Of a stretch of 5,551 nucleotides of DNA, positions 1-5,366 are shown one piece after another; position 1 is the stretch's first letter; the number at the start of each line of letters is the position of its first letter. The stretch covers positions 1 to 5,551 of the forward strand of contig JABFVJ010000199.1 in assembly GCA_013362835.1 (NCBI GenBank). The letters are read 5' to 3'. The stretch comes from Nonomuraea sp. (GTDB lineage Bacteria > Actinomycetota > Actinomycetes > Streptosporangiales > Streptosporangiaceae). A program made the position numbers and the translations under genes. The notes beneath the pieces are model-generated. The model saw only the letters and a list, made by a program, of their open reading frames with translations, made no database searches and was not told where the DNA came from.

Positions 1-224
1 AGCTCCGTCGTGCTGCCGCCGATCACCACGCGCTCTTCCGTCTTGCGGCACGGGGTGGACGCGTTGACGATGCGGACGTAGCGGGACTTCTTGTGCACGC
101 AGGCGTACACCTCGCTCGCGGCCGATGAGGCGGTGGCCACGCCACCGACGGCGAGGAGCGAGGCGGCCAGCGCTCCGACAGTGGCGAGGGTGAGCGTGCG
201 CCCACCGCGAACCTTGATACCCAC
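1..224 (-). CDS. Small secreted protein, N-terminal part (cut by window edge)
   Basis: The first 74 codons of a minus-strand gene are present and the rest lies beyond the left edge. It starts with GTG (222-224), preceded by a good Shine-Dalgarno (GGAAGGAAAG on the minus strand), which is why this frame was chosen over a longer overlapping open frame. Residues 1-40 look like a Sec signal peptide: basic n-region (K4, R6, R9), a hydrophobic core LTLATVGALAASLLAVGGVA at 11-30, then small residues ATASSAAS as a likely cleavage region. The mature part begins VYACVHKKSRYVRIVNASTPCRK, with Cys42 and Cys59 probably forming a disulfide. The pattern Y/I-ACV...RIV...C recurs in many actinobacterial secreted and wall-associated proteins of unknown role, from memory of such sequences. 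Function is unknown. It is divergent from the cyclase gene and shares the intergenic region at 225-420. Confidence 0.75.
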   Translation of the reverse strand, partial: MGIKVRGGRTLTLATVGALAASLLAVGGVATASSAASEVYACVHKKSRYVRIVNASTPCRKTEERVVIGGSTTE

Positions 225-247
225 GGCTTTCCTTCCAGGGAACCTCT

Positions 248-272
248 GATGCTCATGTTGTGCATGAGATTC
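248..272. repeat. Interrupted inverted repeat, operator-like
   Basis: The core is CTCATG (252-257), a 5-nt spacer TTGTG, and CATGAG (263-268), a perfect 6-bp dyad. Three further pairs match outside a 2-bp mismatch: TGA at 247-249 and TCA at 271-273, so the dyad extends one base beyond this interval on each side. It lies 23-50 bp upstream of the GTG of the small secreted protein, where a repressor site or the 5' leader of that mRNA would be. The spacing and size fit a dimeric DNA-binding protein site or a small leader hairpin; the sequence alone does not separate these. Confidence 0.4.
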
Positions 273-304
273 ACGTTTCAACCGTTCCAAAGGTTGGCAG
301 AAGC

Positions 305-315
305 TACGTAACGTA
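305..315. repeat. Palindrome TACGTAACGTA
   Basis: This is a perfect odd palindrome, TACGT-A-ACGTA, in the AT-richer middle of the divergent region. It resembles the ACGTAC-type palindromes just upstream of the Crp gene (2453-2460) and the MFS gene (3151-3167). It could be an operator for a dimeric regulator. It is about 100 bp from the cyclase start and about 80 bp from the secreted-protein start, so it is unclear which gene it would serve. Confidence 0.35.
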
Positions 316-385
316 TATGTCACGAAACGGAGGGTTACTGACCGGATTGACGGGGAGTCGTGTGGCCGGTGGGTAAAAGGACGCA

Positions 386-413
386 TTGGCGGGACGGGGT
401 CCGCGTGGATAAT
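386..413 (+). promoter_or_regulatory. Predicted cyclase promoter, leaderless type
   Basis: A -35-like TTGGCG (386-391, 4/6 to TTGACA) is followed after 16 bp by GATAAT (408-413, 5/6 to TATAAT). Seven nt separate the -10 from the GTG start at 421, so transcription would begin at or next to the start codon. No purine-rich ribosome binding site is found at the normal distance upstream of the GTG. This is the usual arrangement for leaderless mRNAs, which are common in actinobacteria. The start of transcription itself is inferred. Confidence 0.6.
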
Positions 414-420
414 CGGGGCT

Positions 421-2439
421 GTGTCCAACCCCAGCCCCTACCTGCCGCCGGCCACGCAGCCCGTCCGAGGCGTGGTCTGGGGCCTCCACCTCGCCCTTCC
501 CCTGCTCGGGCTCTGGCTGCTGCTCGCCCAGCAGCACCTCAACGTCGTCTGGCAGCACAACGCGAGCCACTTCTGGCTGATCGTCGCGGTCGCCGGGATC
601 AACGTGGCGCTCGGCGGCCTGATCACCGAGGCCTCGCGGCGCCGCGGCGACGCCCGGCTGTTCCTGGTCTCCATGGTCTTCCTGAGCAGCGCGGGCTTCT
701 TCTTCCTGCACGGCCTGGCCACGCCGGGGATCATCCTGCCCACCGGCTCGACGGGGTTCGACGTGGGGCAGCAGGTGGGGCTCACGATCGCGTCGATGTT
801 CGCGTTCGCCTCGGCGCTGCCGCTGGGCGAGCGGGCCGCGAAGGCGGTGCTGGACGCGCAGCACTTCGTCCGCGCGGTGCTGCTCGGGTTCCTGGTGCTG
901 TGGGGGCTGGTCTCGCTGGCGCCGGGGCTGACCGCGCTCAGCGAACCGCCGCCGGTCTCGCCGGTCGCCTGGCTGGAGGTGGGCTCGATCCCCGGCGTCG
1001 TGCTGTTCGGCGCGGCCGGGGTGATGATGTTCCTGCTGCACCGCCGCCGTCCGTCGGCCATGCTGATCAGCCTGATCACCGCGTACGCGCTGCTGGCCGA
1101 GGCGATGATCGCCGGGATGTCGCAGCTCAACTGGCACCTGACGTGGTGGGAGTGGCACCTGCTGCTGACCCTCGCCTTCGTCTTCGTGGCCTACAGCTCC
1201 TACCTGCAGTTCAGGCGTGAGGGGTCGAGCGCCGGGCTGTTCGACTCGGTGACGCTGCGGGCGACCGTGGCGCGTATCAGGCAGGACTACGACCGGGCCC
1301 TGGAGGAGCTGGTCGAGCACGTACGCCGGGGCGAGCCGCTGGCCGCGGCCCGGCTGTCGGGCAAGTTCCGGCTGAACGAGAGCCAGACGGCCGTCCTCGA
1401 CCGGGCCGGGGAGGCCCTGGCGCACGAGCGGGAGCTGTCGGAACGCCTGGCCGCCCTCGTGTCGGTGAGCGCCCAGACCCGCGTGGGACTGCCGGAGGGC
1501 GAGCTGCTGGCCACGGCGCTCGACCGGGTCAGGCAGGCGTACGGAGACGTCAAGATCGCCCTGGTGTCGGAGGGCAGGACCCAGATCGGCTCCCGCGAGT
1601 ACACGTTCGAGGACGGCCGGCCGATCAGGCGCGACCACCTGCTGGCCTACCCCCTCACGGTCAGGGGCCATCTCGCCGGCGTGCTGGAGGTGCCGGTCGG
1701 GCGCACCCCGCAGGACGAGGCCCTGGCCGCCACGCTGGCCGGGCAGCTGTCGATCTCGCTGGAGAACGCCCGCCTCTACCAGGAGCTGGACACCCTCTTC
1801 CGCCAGTACATGTCGCCCGACGTGGCCAACGCGCTGCTCGCCGACCCCGCGCGGGCGGCGCTGGGCGGGGAGCTGAAGGAGCTGACCGCGCTCTTCGCCG
1901 ACCTCAAGGGCTTCACCTCGTTCTCCGAGCAGGTCACGCCCGGCGAGATCGTCGAGATGCTGAACCGGTACCACACGGCCGCCGTCCCGTGCGTGCTGAA
2001 CAACGGCGGGACGATCGTGCAGTTCGTCGGCGACGCGATGCTGGCGCTGTTCAACGCGCCGGCCACGCAGGCGGGGCACGCGCGGGCGGCCTGCCGGGCC
2101 GCGCTGGAGATGCAGCAGGCCGCGGCCGAGGTGGCCGAGGAGATGGCCTGGAAGCGCGTGGACGACGTGGAGTGGCCGACGTTCCGGGTGGGCGTCAACA
2201 CCGGGCCCGCCCTGGTCGGCAACATCGGCAGCCCGGAGTTACGCGGCTTCAACGCGATGGGCGACTGCGTGAACGTGGCGGCCAGGCTGCAGGCGCTGGC
2301 CGAGCCGGGGACCGTGGTGATCGGCGAGACGACGTTGAAGCAGCTGGGACGCGACGTGTCGGTGACGGCGCTCGGGCCGCTCAGCCTCAAGGGCAAGGAG
2401 GAGCGCGTGGCCGCGTACGTTCTGACCGAAATGCAATAG
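421..2439 (+). CDS. Membrane-bound class III adenylate/guanylate cyclase with GAF-like domain
   Basis: This 672-aa sensor enzyme should convert a purine NTP to the cyclic 3',5'-nucleotide plus pyrophosphate at the inner face of the membrane. The N-terminal 262 residues hold eight hydrophobic segments (about 16-36, 51-69, 79-98, 118-134, 150-168, 184-206, 213-232, 244-262) with several histidines near them (H23, H46, H50, H97, H239, H246). A charged linker (about 270-340) leads to a GAF-like region (about 340-452). The catalytic domain (about 485-665) has both metal-binding aspartates (D494 in FADLKGFTSF, D538 in FVGDAM) and the transition-state Asn618 and Arg622 (GDCVNVAARL), so it looks active. 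The purine-specifying positions are Gln534 and Asn611, not Lys/Asp, so ATP versus GTP use is uncertain. GTG 421 was chosen because no upstream ATG or GTG is in frame nearby and a -10 sits 7 nt before it. Codon 607 is a rare TTA. The Crp-family gene follows 32 nt downstream. Confidence 0.93.
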   Translation: MSNPSPYLPPATQPVRGVVWGLHLALPLLGLWLLLAQQHLNVVWQHNASHFWLIVAVAGINVALGGLITEASRRRGDARLFLVSMVFLSSAGFFFLHGLATPGIILPTGSTGFDVGQQVGLTIASMFAFASALPLGERAAKAVLDAQHFVRAVLLGFLVLWGLVSLAPGLTALSEPPPVSPVAWLEVGSIPGVVLFGAAGVMMFLLHRRRPSAMLISLITAYALLAEAMIAGMSQLNWHLTWWEWHLLLTLAFVFVAYSSYLQFRREGSSAGLFDSVTLRATVARIRQDYDRALEELVEHVRRGEPLAAARLSGKFRLNESQTAVLDRAGEALAHERELSERLAALVSVSAQTRVGLPEGELLATALDRVRQAYGDVKIALVSEGRTQIGSREYTFEDGRPIRRDHLLAYPLTVRGHLAGVLEVPVGRTPQDEALAATLAGQLSISLENARLYQELDTLFRQYMSPDVANALLADPARAALGGELKELTALFADLKGFTSFSEQVTPGEIVEMLNRYHTAAVPCVLNNGGTIVQFVGDAMLALFNAPATQAGHARAACRAALEMQQAAAEVAEEMAWKRVDDVEWPTFRVGVNTGPALVGNIGSPELRGFNAMGDCVNVAARLQALAEPGTVVIGETTLKQLGRDVSVTALGPLSLKGKEERVAAYVLTEMQ

Positions 2440-2441
2440 AA

Positions 2442-2465
2442 GGGCAATGCCCGTACGTACATAAT
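2442..2465 (+). promoter_or_regulatory. Predicted Crp-gene promoter with two palindromes, leaderless type
   Basis: The 32-nt gap after the cyclase stop holds, in order, GGGCA-A-TGCCC (2442-2452, perfect odd palindrome), GTACGTAC (2453-2460, perfect 8-bp palindrome) and a -10-like CATAAT (2460-2465). Six nt then precede the ATG at 2472. The -10 and following bases (ATAATCGG) match those before the cyclase gene. No -35 hexamer of quality is seen at 16-18 bp, which suggests an activator-dependent or weak promoter, or read-through from the cyclase gene as well. There is no Shine-Dalgarno, fitting a leaderless transcript. Confidence 0.5.
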
Positions 2466-2471
2466 CGGCGC

Positions 2472-3134
2472 ATGGATCCAGAGCCCGGTGAGTTCCTGTC
2501 CATGCTCAGCCCCGAGGACGTCGAGGCCCTGCGAGCGGCCGGACGTCCACGCCGGTGGGATCGGGGCACGACGGTGATCACCGAGGGCGACACGGCCGAC
2601 TGGGTGCTCGTGCTGACCCACGGCAGGGTCAAGGCGTCCTCGCACACGAGCGGCGGCACCGAGGTGGTGCTCGCGGTACGCGGTCCGGGCGCGCTGGTGG
2701 GCGAGATGTCGGCCATCGACGGATCGCCGCGTTCGGCCACGGTGACCGCGCTGGAACCGATCCAGGGGTTCGTGATCCGCGACTTCCCGGCTTTCCTGGC
2801 CACGCACGGGCGCATCGCCGTCCTGCTCATGCAGCTCGTCGTCGCCCGGCTGCGCGACGCCGACCGCAAACGCATCGAGTACGGCGCCTTCGACACGACG
2901 GGCCGGGTCGCGACCCGGCTGCTCGAACTGGCCGACCGGTACGGCGAGCAGACCACCAGCGGCCTGCGCGTGGCCCTCCCCCTCAGCCAGGACGAGCTGG
3001 CCGGCTGGACCGGCTCCTCCCGCGAGGCGGTCAGCAAGGCCCTGCGTACCCTGCGCGACCGCGGCCTCATCGAGACCGGCCGCCGCCGTGTGGTCATCCA
3101 CGACGTCGAAGGGTTACGCAAGCGAGCCAGGTGA
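2472..3134 (+). CDS. Crp/Fnr-family transcriptional regulator
   Basis: This 220-aa protein has the normal length and layout for the CRP family: an N-terminal cyclic-nucleotide-binding beta-roll (about 8-110), a dimerisation helix (about 110-138), a hinge at D141 in DTTGR, and a C-terminal winged helix (about 145-212). The phosphate-binding cassette GEMSAIDGSPRSATV (77-91) keeps Glu78, Arg87 and Ser88, the residues that hold the cyclic phosphate and ribose in E. coli CRP. The adenine contacts Thr127/Ser128 of E. coli CRP align with Ala130/Asp131. The recognition helix reads SSREAVSKALRTL (182-194), close to the CRP and mycobacterial Rv3676 helices, so a TGTGA-N6-TCACA-like target is expected. 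No cysteine cluster of the FNR type is present. ATG 2472 was chosen because it gives the family's normal N-terminus and has a -10 just upstream. Codon 215 is TTA. Position beside a cyclase suggests it reads that enzyme's product. Confidence 0.93.
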   Translation: MDPEPGEFLSMLSPEDVEALRAAGRPRRWDRGTTVITEGDTADWVLVLTHGRVKASSHTSGGTEVVLAVRGPGALVGEMSAIDGSPRSATVTALEPIQGFVIRDFPAFLATHGRIAVLLMQLVVARLRDADRKRIEYGAFDTTGRVATRLLELADRYGEQTTSGLRVALPLSQDELAGWTGSSREAVSKALRTLRDRGLIETGRRRVVIHDVEGLRKRAR

Positions 3135-3172
3135 CCCCTGGTACAAATCGGACGTACGTCGTACGTCATAGT
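3130..3172 (+). promoter_or_regulatory. Predicted MFS-gene promoter with CRP-like site and palindromes
   Basis: The region overlaps the last codon and stop of the Crp gene. GGTGA-N6-GTACA (3130-3145) matches 7 of 10 defined bases of the CRP consensus TGTGA-N6-TCACA. A dense palindrome follows: GACGTACGTC (3151-3160, perfect 10-bp) and ACGTAC-GTC-GTACGT (3152-3166), which also contains the direct repeat GTACGTC twice (3154-3160, 3161-3167). A -10-like CATAGT (3167-3172) lies 7 nt before the ATG at 3180, with no clear -35. The centre of the CRP-like site is about 42 bp before the expected transcript start, the usual place for a class II activator. The palindrome covers the -35/-10 spacer, a usual repressor place. 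All binding is inferred. Confidence 0.45.
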
Positions 3173-3179
3173 GGAGGGC

Positions 3180-4649
3180 ATGGTCGCGGTCATCCCCGAA
3201 ACCGGCAACCGCATGCGCTACGCCTGGCGCGTCTGCTCGGTCACCAGCCTTGGCCTCGTCCTCATCGGCATCGCGGGCAGCACGCTCAACGTCGCGCTGC
3301 CCGCCGTGGTGCGGCACTTCCACGCCGACGCGACGCAGTCGGGATGGATCCTGCTGTCGTTCCTGCTGGTCAACACGGCGAGCCTGGTGTTCTTCGGCCG
3401 GGTGGCCGACCTGCTCGGCAGGCGCGAGGTGTATCTGGCGGGGTTCGCCCTGTTCACCGTGGCCTCGCTGCTCGCCGGGCTGTCGCCGAACGTCTGGTTC
3501 CTGGTCGCGATGCGCGTCGTGCAGGCGATCGGCTCGGCGATGATCCTGGCCAACGGCACCGTGATCATCACCGACGCGTTCCCGCCCGAACGGCTCAGCC
3601 AGGGCATGGGCGTCTACATCGGCACGCTCTCGGTGGCCCAGCTCGCCGGGCCGACGCTCGGCGGCCTGATCGCCGAGACCGCCGGCTGGCAGTGGATCTT
3701 CTGGGTGAACGTGCCCGCCGGCCTGATCGCGCTCGGCTGGGGCGCGGTGATCTTACGCGGCATGCCCAGGCGGCCCAAGGAGCCGGTGGACGCGCTCGGC
3801 AACCTGCTGGTGTTCGCGGCGCTGTCGGCCGTGCTGCTGGCCGTCAACGAGGCGGGGTCGGGCGGGCTGACCAGCCCGGTCGCGCTGACCGGCGCGGCGG
3901 TCTTCGTGCTGCTGCTTCCGCTGATCGTGCTGGCCGAGCGGCGCTCCTCGAACCCGGTGCTCGACCTGCGGCTGTTCGGCGGGAGGCTGCTCGCGTACGC
4001 GAACCTGGCCTCCTTCTGCAACGCCCTCGCGCGTTCGGCGCTGATCCTGGTGGTCGCGCTCTACTTCCAGGCGGCGCGCGGGCTCGACGCGTTCTCGGCG
4101 GGGCTGAGCGTGCTGCCCGTGCCCGTGGGCATCGGCCTGGCCTCGCCGATCGCGGGGGCGCTCGGGCGCAGGATGTCGCCGTACGCGCTGTCGATCGGCG
4201 GCGCGACGATGAGCGCGCTCGGGCTCGGCACGCTGATGCTGACGGCCGGGCCGGCGACGCCGTACTGGGTGACCGGGATCGCCCTGTTCGTGGCGGGATG
4301 CGGCAGCGGAACGTTCCTGACCGGCAACACCACCCAGGTCATGGCGGCGCTGCCGACCGGCAGCCTGGGCGTGGTCAACGGCTTCCGCGTCATGATCATG
4401 AACGTGGGCATCGTGATCAGCGTGGGCCTGTCGCTCAGCGTCATCACCAGCTCCGTGGGCCCGGCGCTGCGCGCCCAGGTGTACGCGGGCACCCTCTCCA
4501 CGCTCTCCCCCGTGGCCGTCGACCTGCTCATGGACGGCTTCCGGCGGGCGTACGCGGTGCTGTTCGCCGTGGCGCTGGCGGGCGCGGTGCTGGCCGCGCT
4601 CGCCAGGTCTCAGAGAACCCCGGCGAGCCTCGACTCCACGTCGCGGTAG
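3180..4649 (+). CDS. DHA2-family (EmrB/QacA type) MFS transporter, 14 TM
   Basis: This 489-aa inner-membrane protein is probably a proton-driven drug or metabolite exporter. Fourteen hydrophobic segments can be traced from about residue 20 to 475, the DHA2 topology. Family motifs are present: motif A GRVADLLGRREVYLAG (73-88) in the loop after TM2, motif C LAGPTLGG (155-162) in TM5, and WQWIFWVNVPAG (170-181) at the start of TM6. The TM1 motif usually written LDxTxVNVALP reads IAGSTLNVALP here, so the common acidic residue is replaced by Ala32. ATG 3180 is preferred because a -10-like CATAGT ends 7 nt upstream. An in-frame GTG at 3171 would add three residues but overlaps that -10, and the GGAGGG at 3173-3178 is too close to the ATG to act as a normal ribosome binding site. 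Codon 192 is TTA. The substrate cannot be told from sequence. The 3' end overlaps the convergent gene by 40 bp. Confidence 0.92.
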   Translation: MVAVIPETGNRMRYAWRVCSVTSLGLVLIGIAGSTLNVALPAVVRHFHADATQSGWILLSFLLVNTASLVFFGRVADLLGRREVYLAGFALFTVASLLAGLSPNVWFLVAMRVVQAIGSAMILANGTVIITDAFPPERLSQGMGVYIGTLSVAQLAGPTLGGLIAETAGWQWIFWVNVPAGLIALGWGAVILRGMPRRPKEPVDALGNLLVFAALSAVLLAVNEAGSGGLTSPVALTGAAVFVLLLPLIVLAERRSSNPVLDLRLFGGRLLAYANLASFCNALARSALILVVALYFQAARGLDAFSAGLSVLPVPVGIGLASPIAGALGRRMSPYALSIGGATMSALGLGTLMLTAGPATPYWVTGIALFVAGCGSGTFLTGNTTQVMAALPTGSLGVVNGFRVMIMNVGIVISVGLSLSVITSSVGPALRAQVYAGTLSTLSPVAVDLLMDGFRRAYAVLFAVALAGAVLAALARSQRTPASLDSTSR

Positions 4650-5356
4650 CGCGAGACCGGGACGAGGTGCACCCCGTCGAACGCGCCCGAGTCGCGCAGC
4701 GCGAGCACCTGCGCGCAGGCGGCCTCGACGCCCGCCATGCGGTCGGCGGCCACCTTCTCGACCAGCTCGTCGGGGAGCGCGATGTCGGGGATGGCGCCGG
4801 CCAGAGTACGGGCATGGCGCTCGCTGGCCAGCACCATGACGCCCGCGTAGACGGGGACGTCGACCGGATTGGCCTCACGCCAGCGGACCTGCGCCTCGAC
4901 CGAGAAGCTCACCTGCGAGAACAGGAAGTCGGCCGCGCGCTTCCACGAGGGCAGCGGGCGCAGCCCGGCGGCGGCGCCGACCCTGAACTCCGGCGAGAAG
5001 CCCTTGGCCTCCTCGATCATCGAGCGGACCGTGAGGTCGCTGGTGCGGTTGCCGCTCGCGGGCTTGTCGCCGTAGACGAACAGGAACTGCTCGACCCCGT
5101 AGGCGGCGGCCGTCAGCAGGTCGCGGTGGAAGCCGAGCAGGTTGCGGTCGCGCGAGTTGAGGCAGGCGATGCTGCGCCCGCCCATCGACTGGACCTCGTG
5201 GGCGACGGCCACGCTCGACACGGTCGCCCGGCCGATGTGGTTGTCGGGGATGAGGAAGGAGTGGGCGAGCTGCCCGAGCGTGCCGATCTGGTGGCGTACG
5301 CGCTTCAGGTCGGGCGTGGTGGGAGGTTCGATCTCGCAGACAAGCTCGAAGGGCAT
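4610..5356 (-). CDS. Methylenetetrahydrofolate reductase-family protein, short form
   Basis: This 248-aa cytosolic protein belongs to the MTHFR TIM-barrel family, which reduces 5,10-methylene-THF to 5-methyl-THF for methionine synthesis. Supporting motifs are CEIEPP (7-12, Glu8 aligning with catalytic Glu28 of E. coli MetF), IACLNSRDRN (63-72), FLFVYGDKP (91-99, Asp97 aligning with MetF Asp120), and FLFSQVSF (144-151, Gln148 aligning with the folate-contacting Gln183). It is about 50 residues shorter than MetF. The AYPExH segment is missing: the chain goes from VGAAAG (126-131) to SWKRAADF (137-144) with a contracted loop. The final LNR motif is replaced by VSRY. These changes resemble the short mycobacterial MTHFRs reported to lack flavin, so metF is not assigned. 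It lies 10 nt after a TetR gene, with only a weak AGG-type ribosome binding site overlapping that gene's stop, so co-transcription is likely. Its 3' end overlaps the MFS gene. Confidence 0.87.
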   Translation of the reverse strand: MPFELVCEIEPPTTPDLKRVRHQIGTLGQLAHSFLIPDNHIGRATVSSVAVAHEVQSMGGRSIACLNSRDRNLLGFHRDLLTAAAYGVEQFLFVYGDKPASGNRTSDLTVRSMIEEAKGFSPEFRVGAAAGLRPLPSWKRAADFLFSQVSFSVEAQVRWREANPVDVPVYAGVMVLASERHARTLAGAIPDIALPDELVEKVAADRMAGVEAACAQVLALRDSGAFDGVHLVPVSRYRDVESRLAGVL

Positions 5357-5366
5357 GATCGACAGC

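Larger units (their letters stand above)
225..420. other. Divergent intergenic region with regulatory elements
   Basis: This 196-bp gap separates the minus-strand secreted-protein gene from the plus-strand cyclase gene and must hold both promoters. It is visibly less GC-rich than its surroundings, especially 241-345. It contains an inverted repeat around 248-272, a second CAACC/GGTTG repeat (279-283 and 292-296), an 11-bp palindrome at 305-315, and the cyclase promoter at 386-413. For the minus-strand gene, a TTGAAA -35-like hexamer (complement of 276-281) and a GGAAC box of the ECF-sigma -35 type (complement of 284-288) are visible. Neither has a convincing -10 partner, so that promoter is not called. 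No small ORF with a plausible ribosome binding site was seen. Confidence 0.6.

Noticed and set aside
23..274. 83-codon minus-strand frame starting at ATG 274
   Set aside because: It overlaps the real secreted-protein gene in another frame. The alternative at 224 has a strong Shine-Dalgarno, a signal peptide and a recognisable cysteine pattern, while this one is Ser/Pro/Arg-rich.
304..2079. 591-codon open frame on the minus strand opposite the cyclase gene
   Set aside because: Its product is a low-complexity Arg/Gln/Gly/Pro/His-rich chain with no domain, typical of antisense frames in GC-rich DNA. The plus-strand frame encodes a complete recognisable cyclase.
2421..2436. Possible CRP site TCTGA-N6-TGCAA before the Crp gene (autoregulation)
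   Set aside because: Only one half resembles the consensus (6 of 10 bases in total), which is expected by chance in a region scanned at several offsets.
2442..2452. GGGCAATGCCC as a terminator of the cyclase gene
   Set aside because: The dyad has a single-base centre, so an RNA hairpin would have only a 3-bp stem, and no T-run follows. It fits a DNA operator better.
1776..3101. 441-codon open frame on the minus strand across the cyclase/Crp junction
   Set aside because: It spans two well-supported plus-strand genes and shows no family motif or plausible ribosome binding site.
4641..4654. TCGCG-GTAG-CGCGA hairpin at the MFS stop codon as a terminator
   Set aside because: The stem is only 5 bp, the loop holds the stop codon itself, no T-run follows, and the site lies within the opposing coding sequence. 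It is likely a chance product of high GC.
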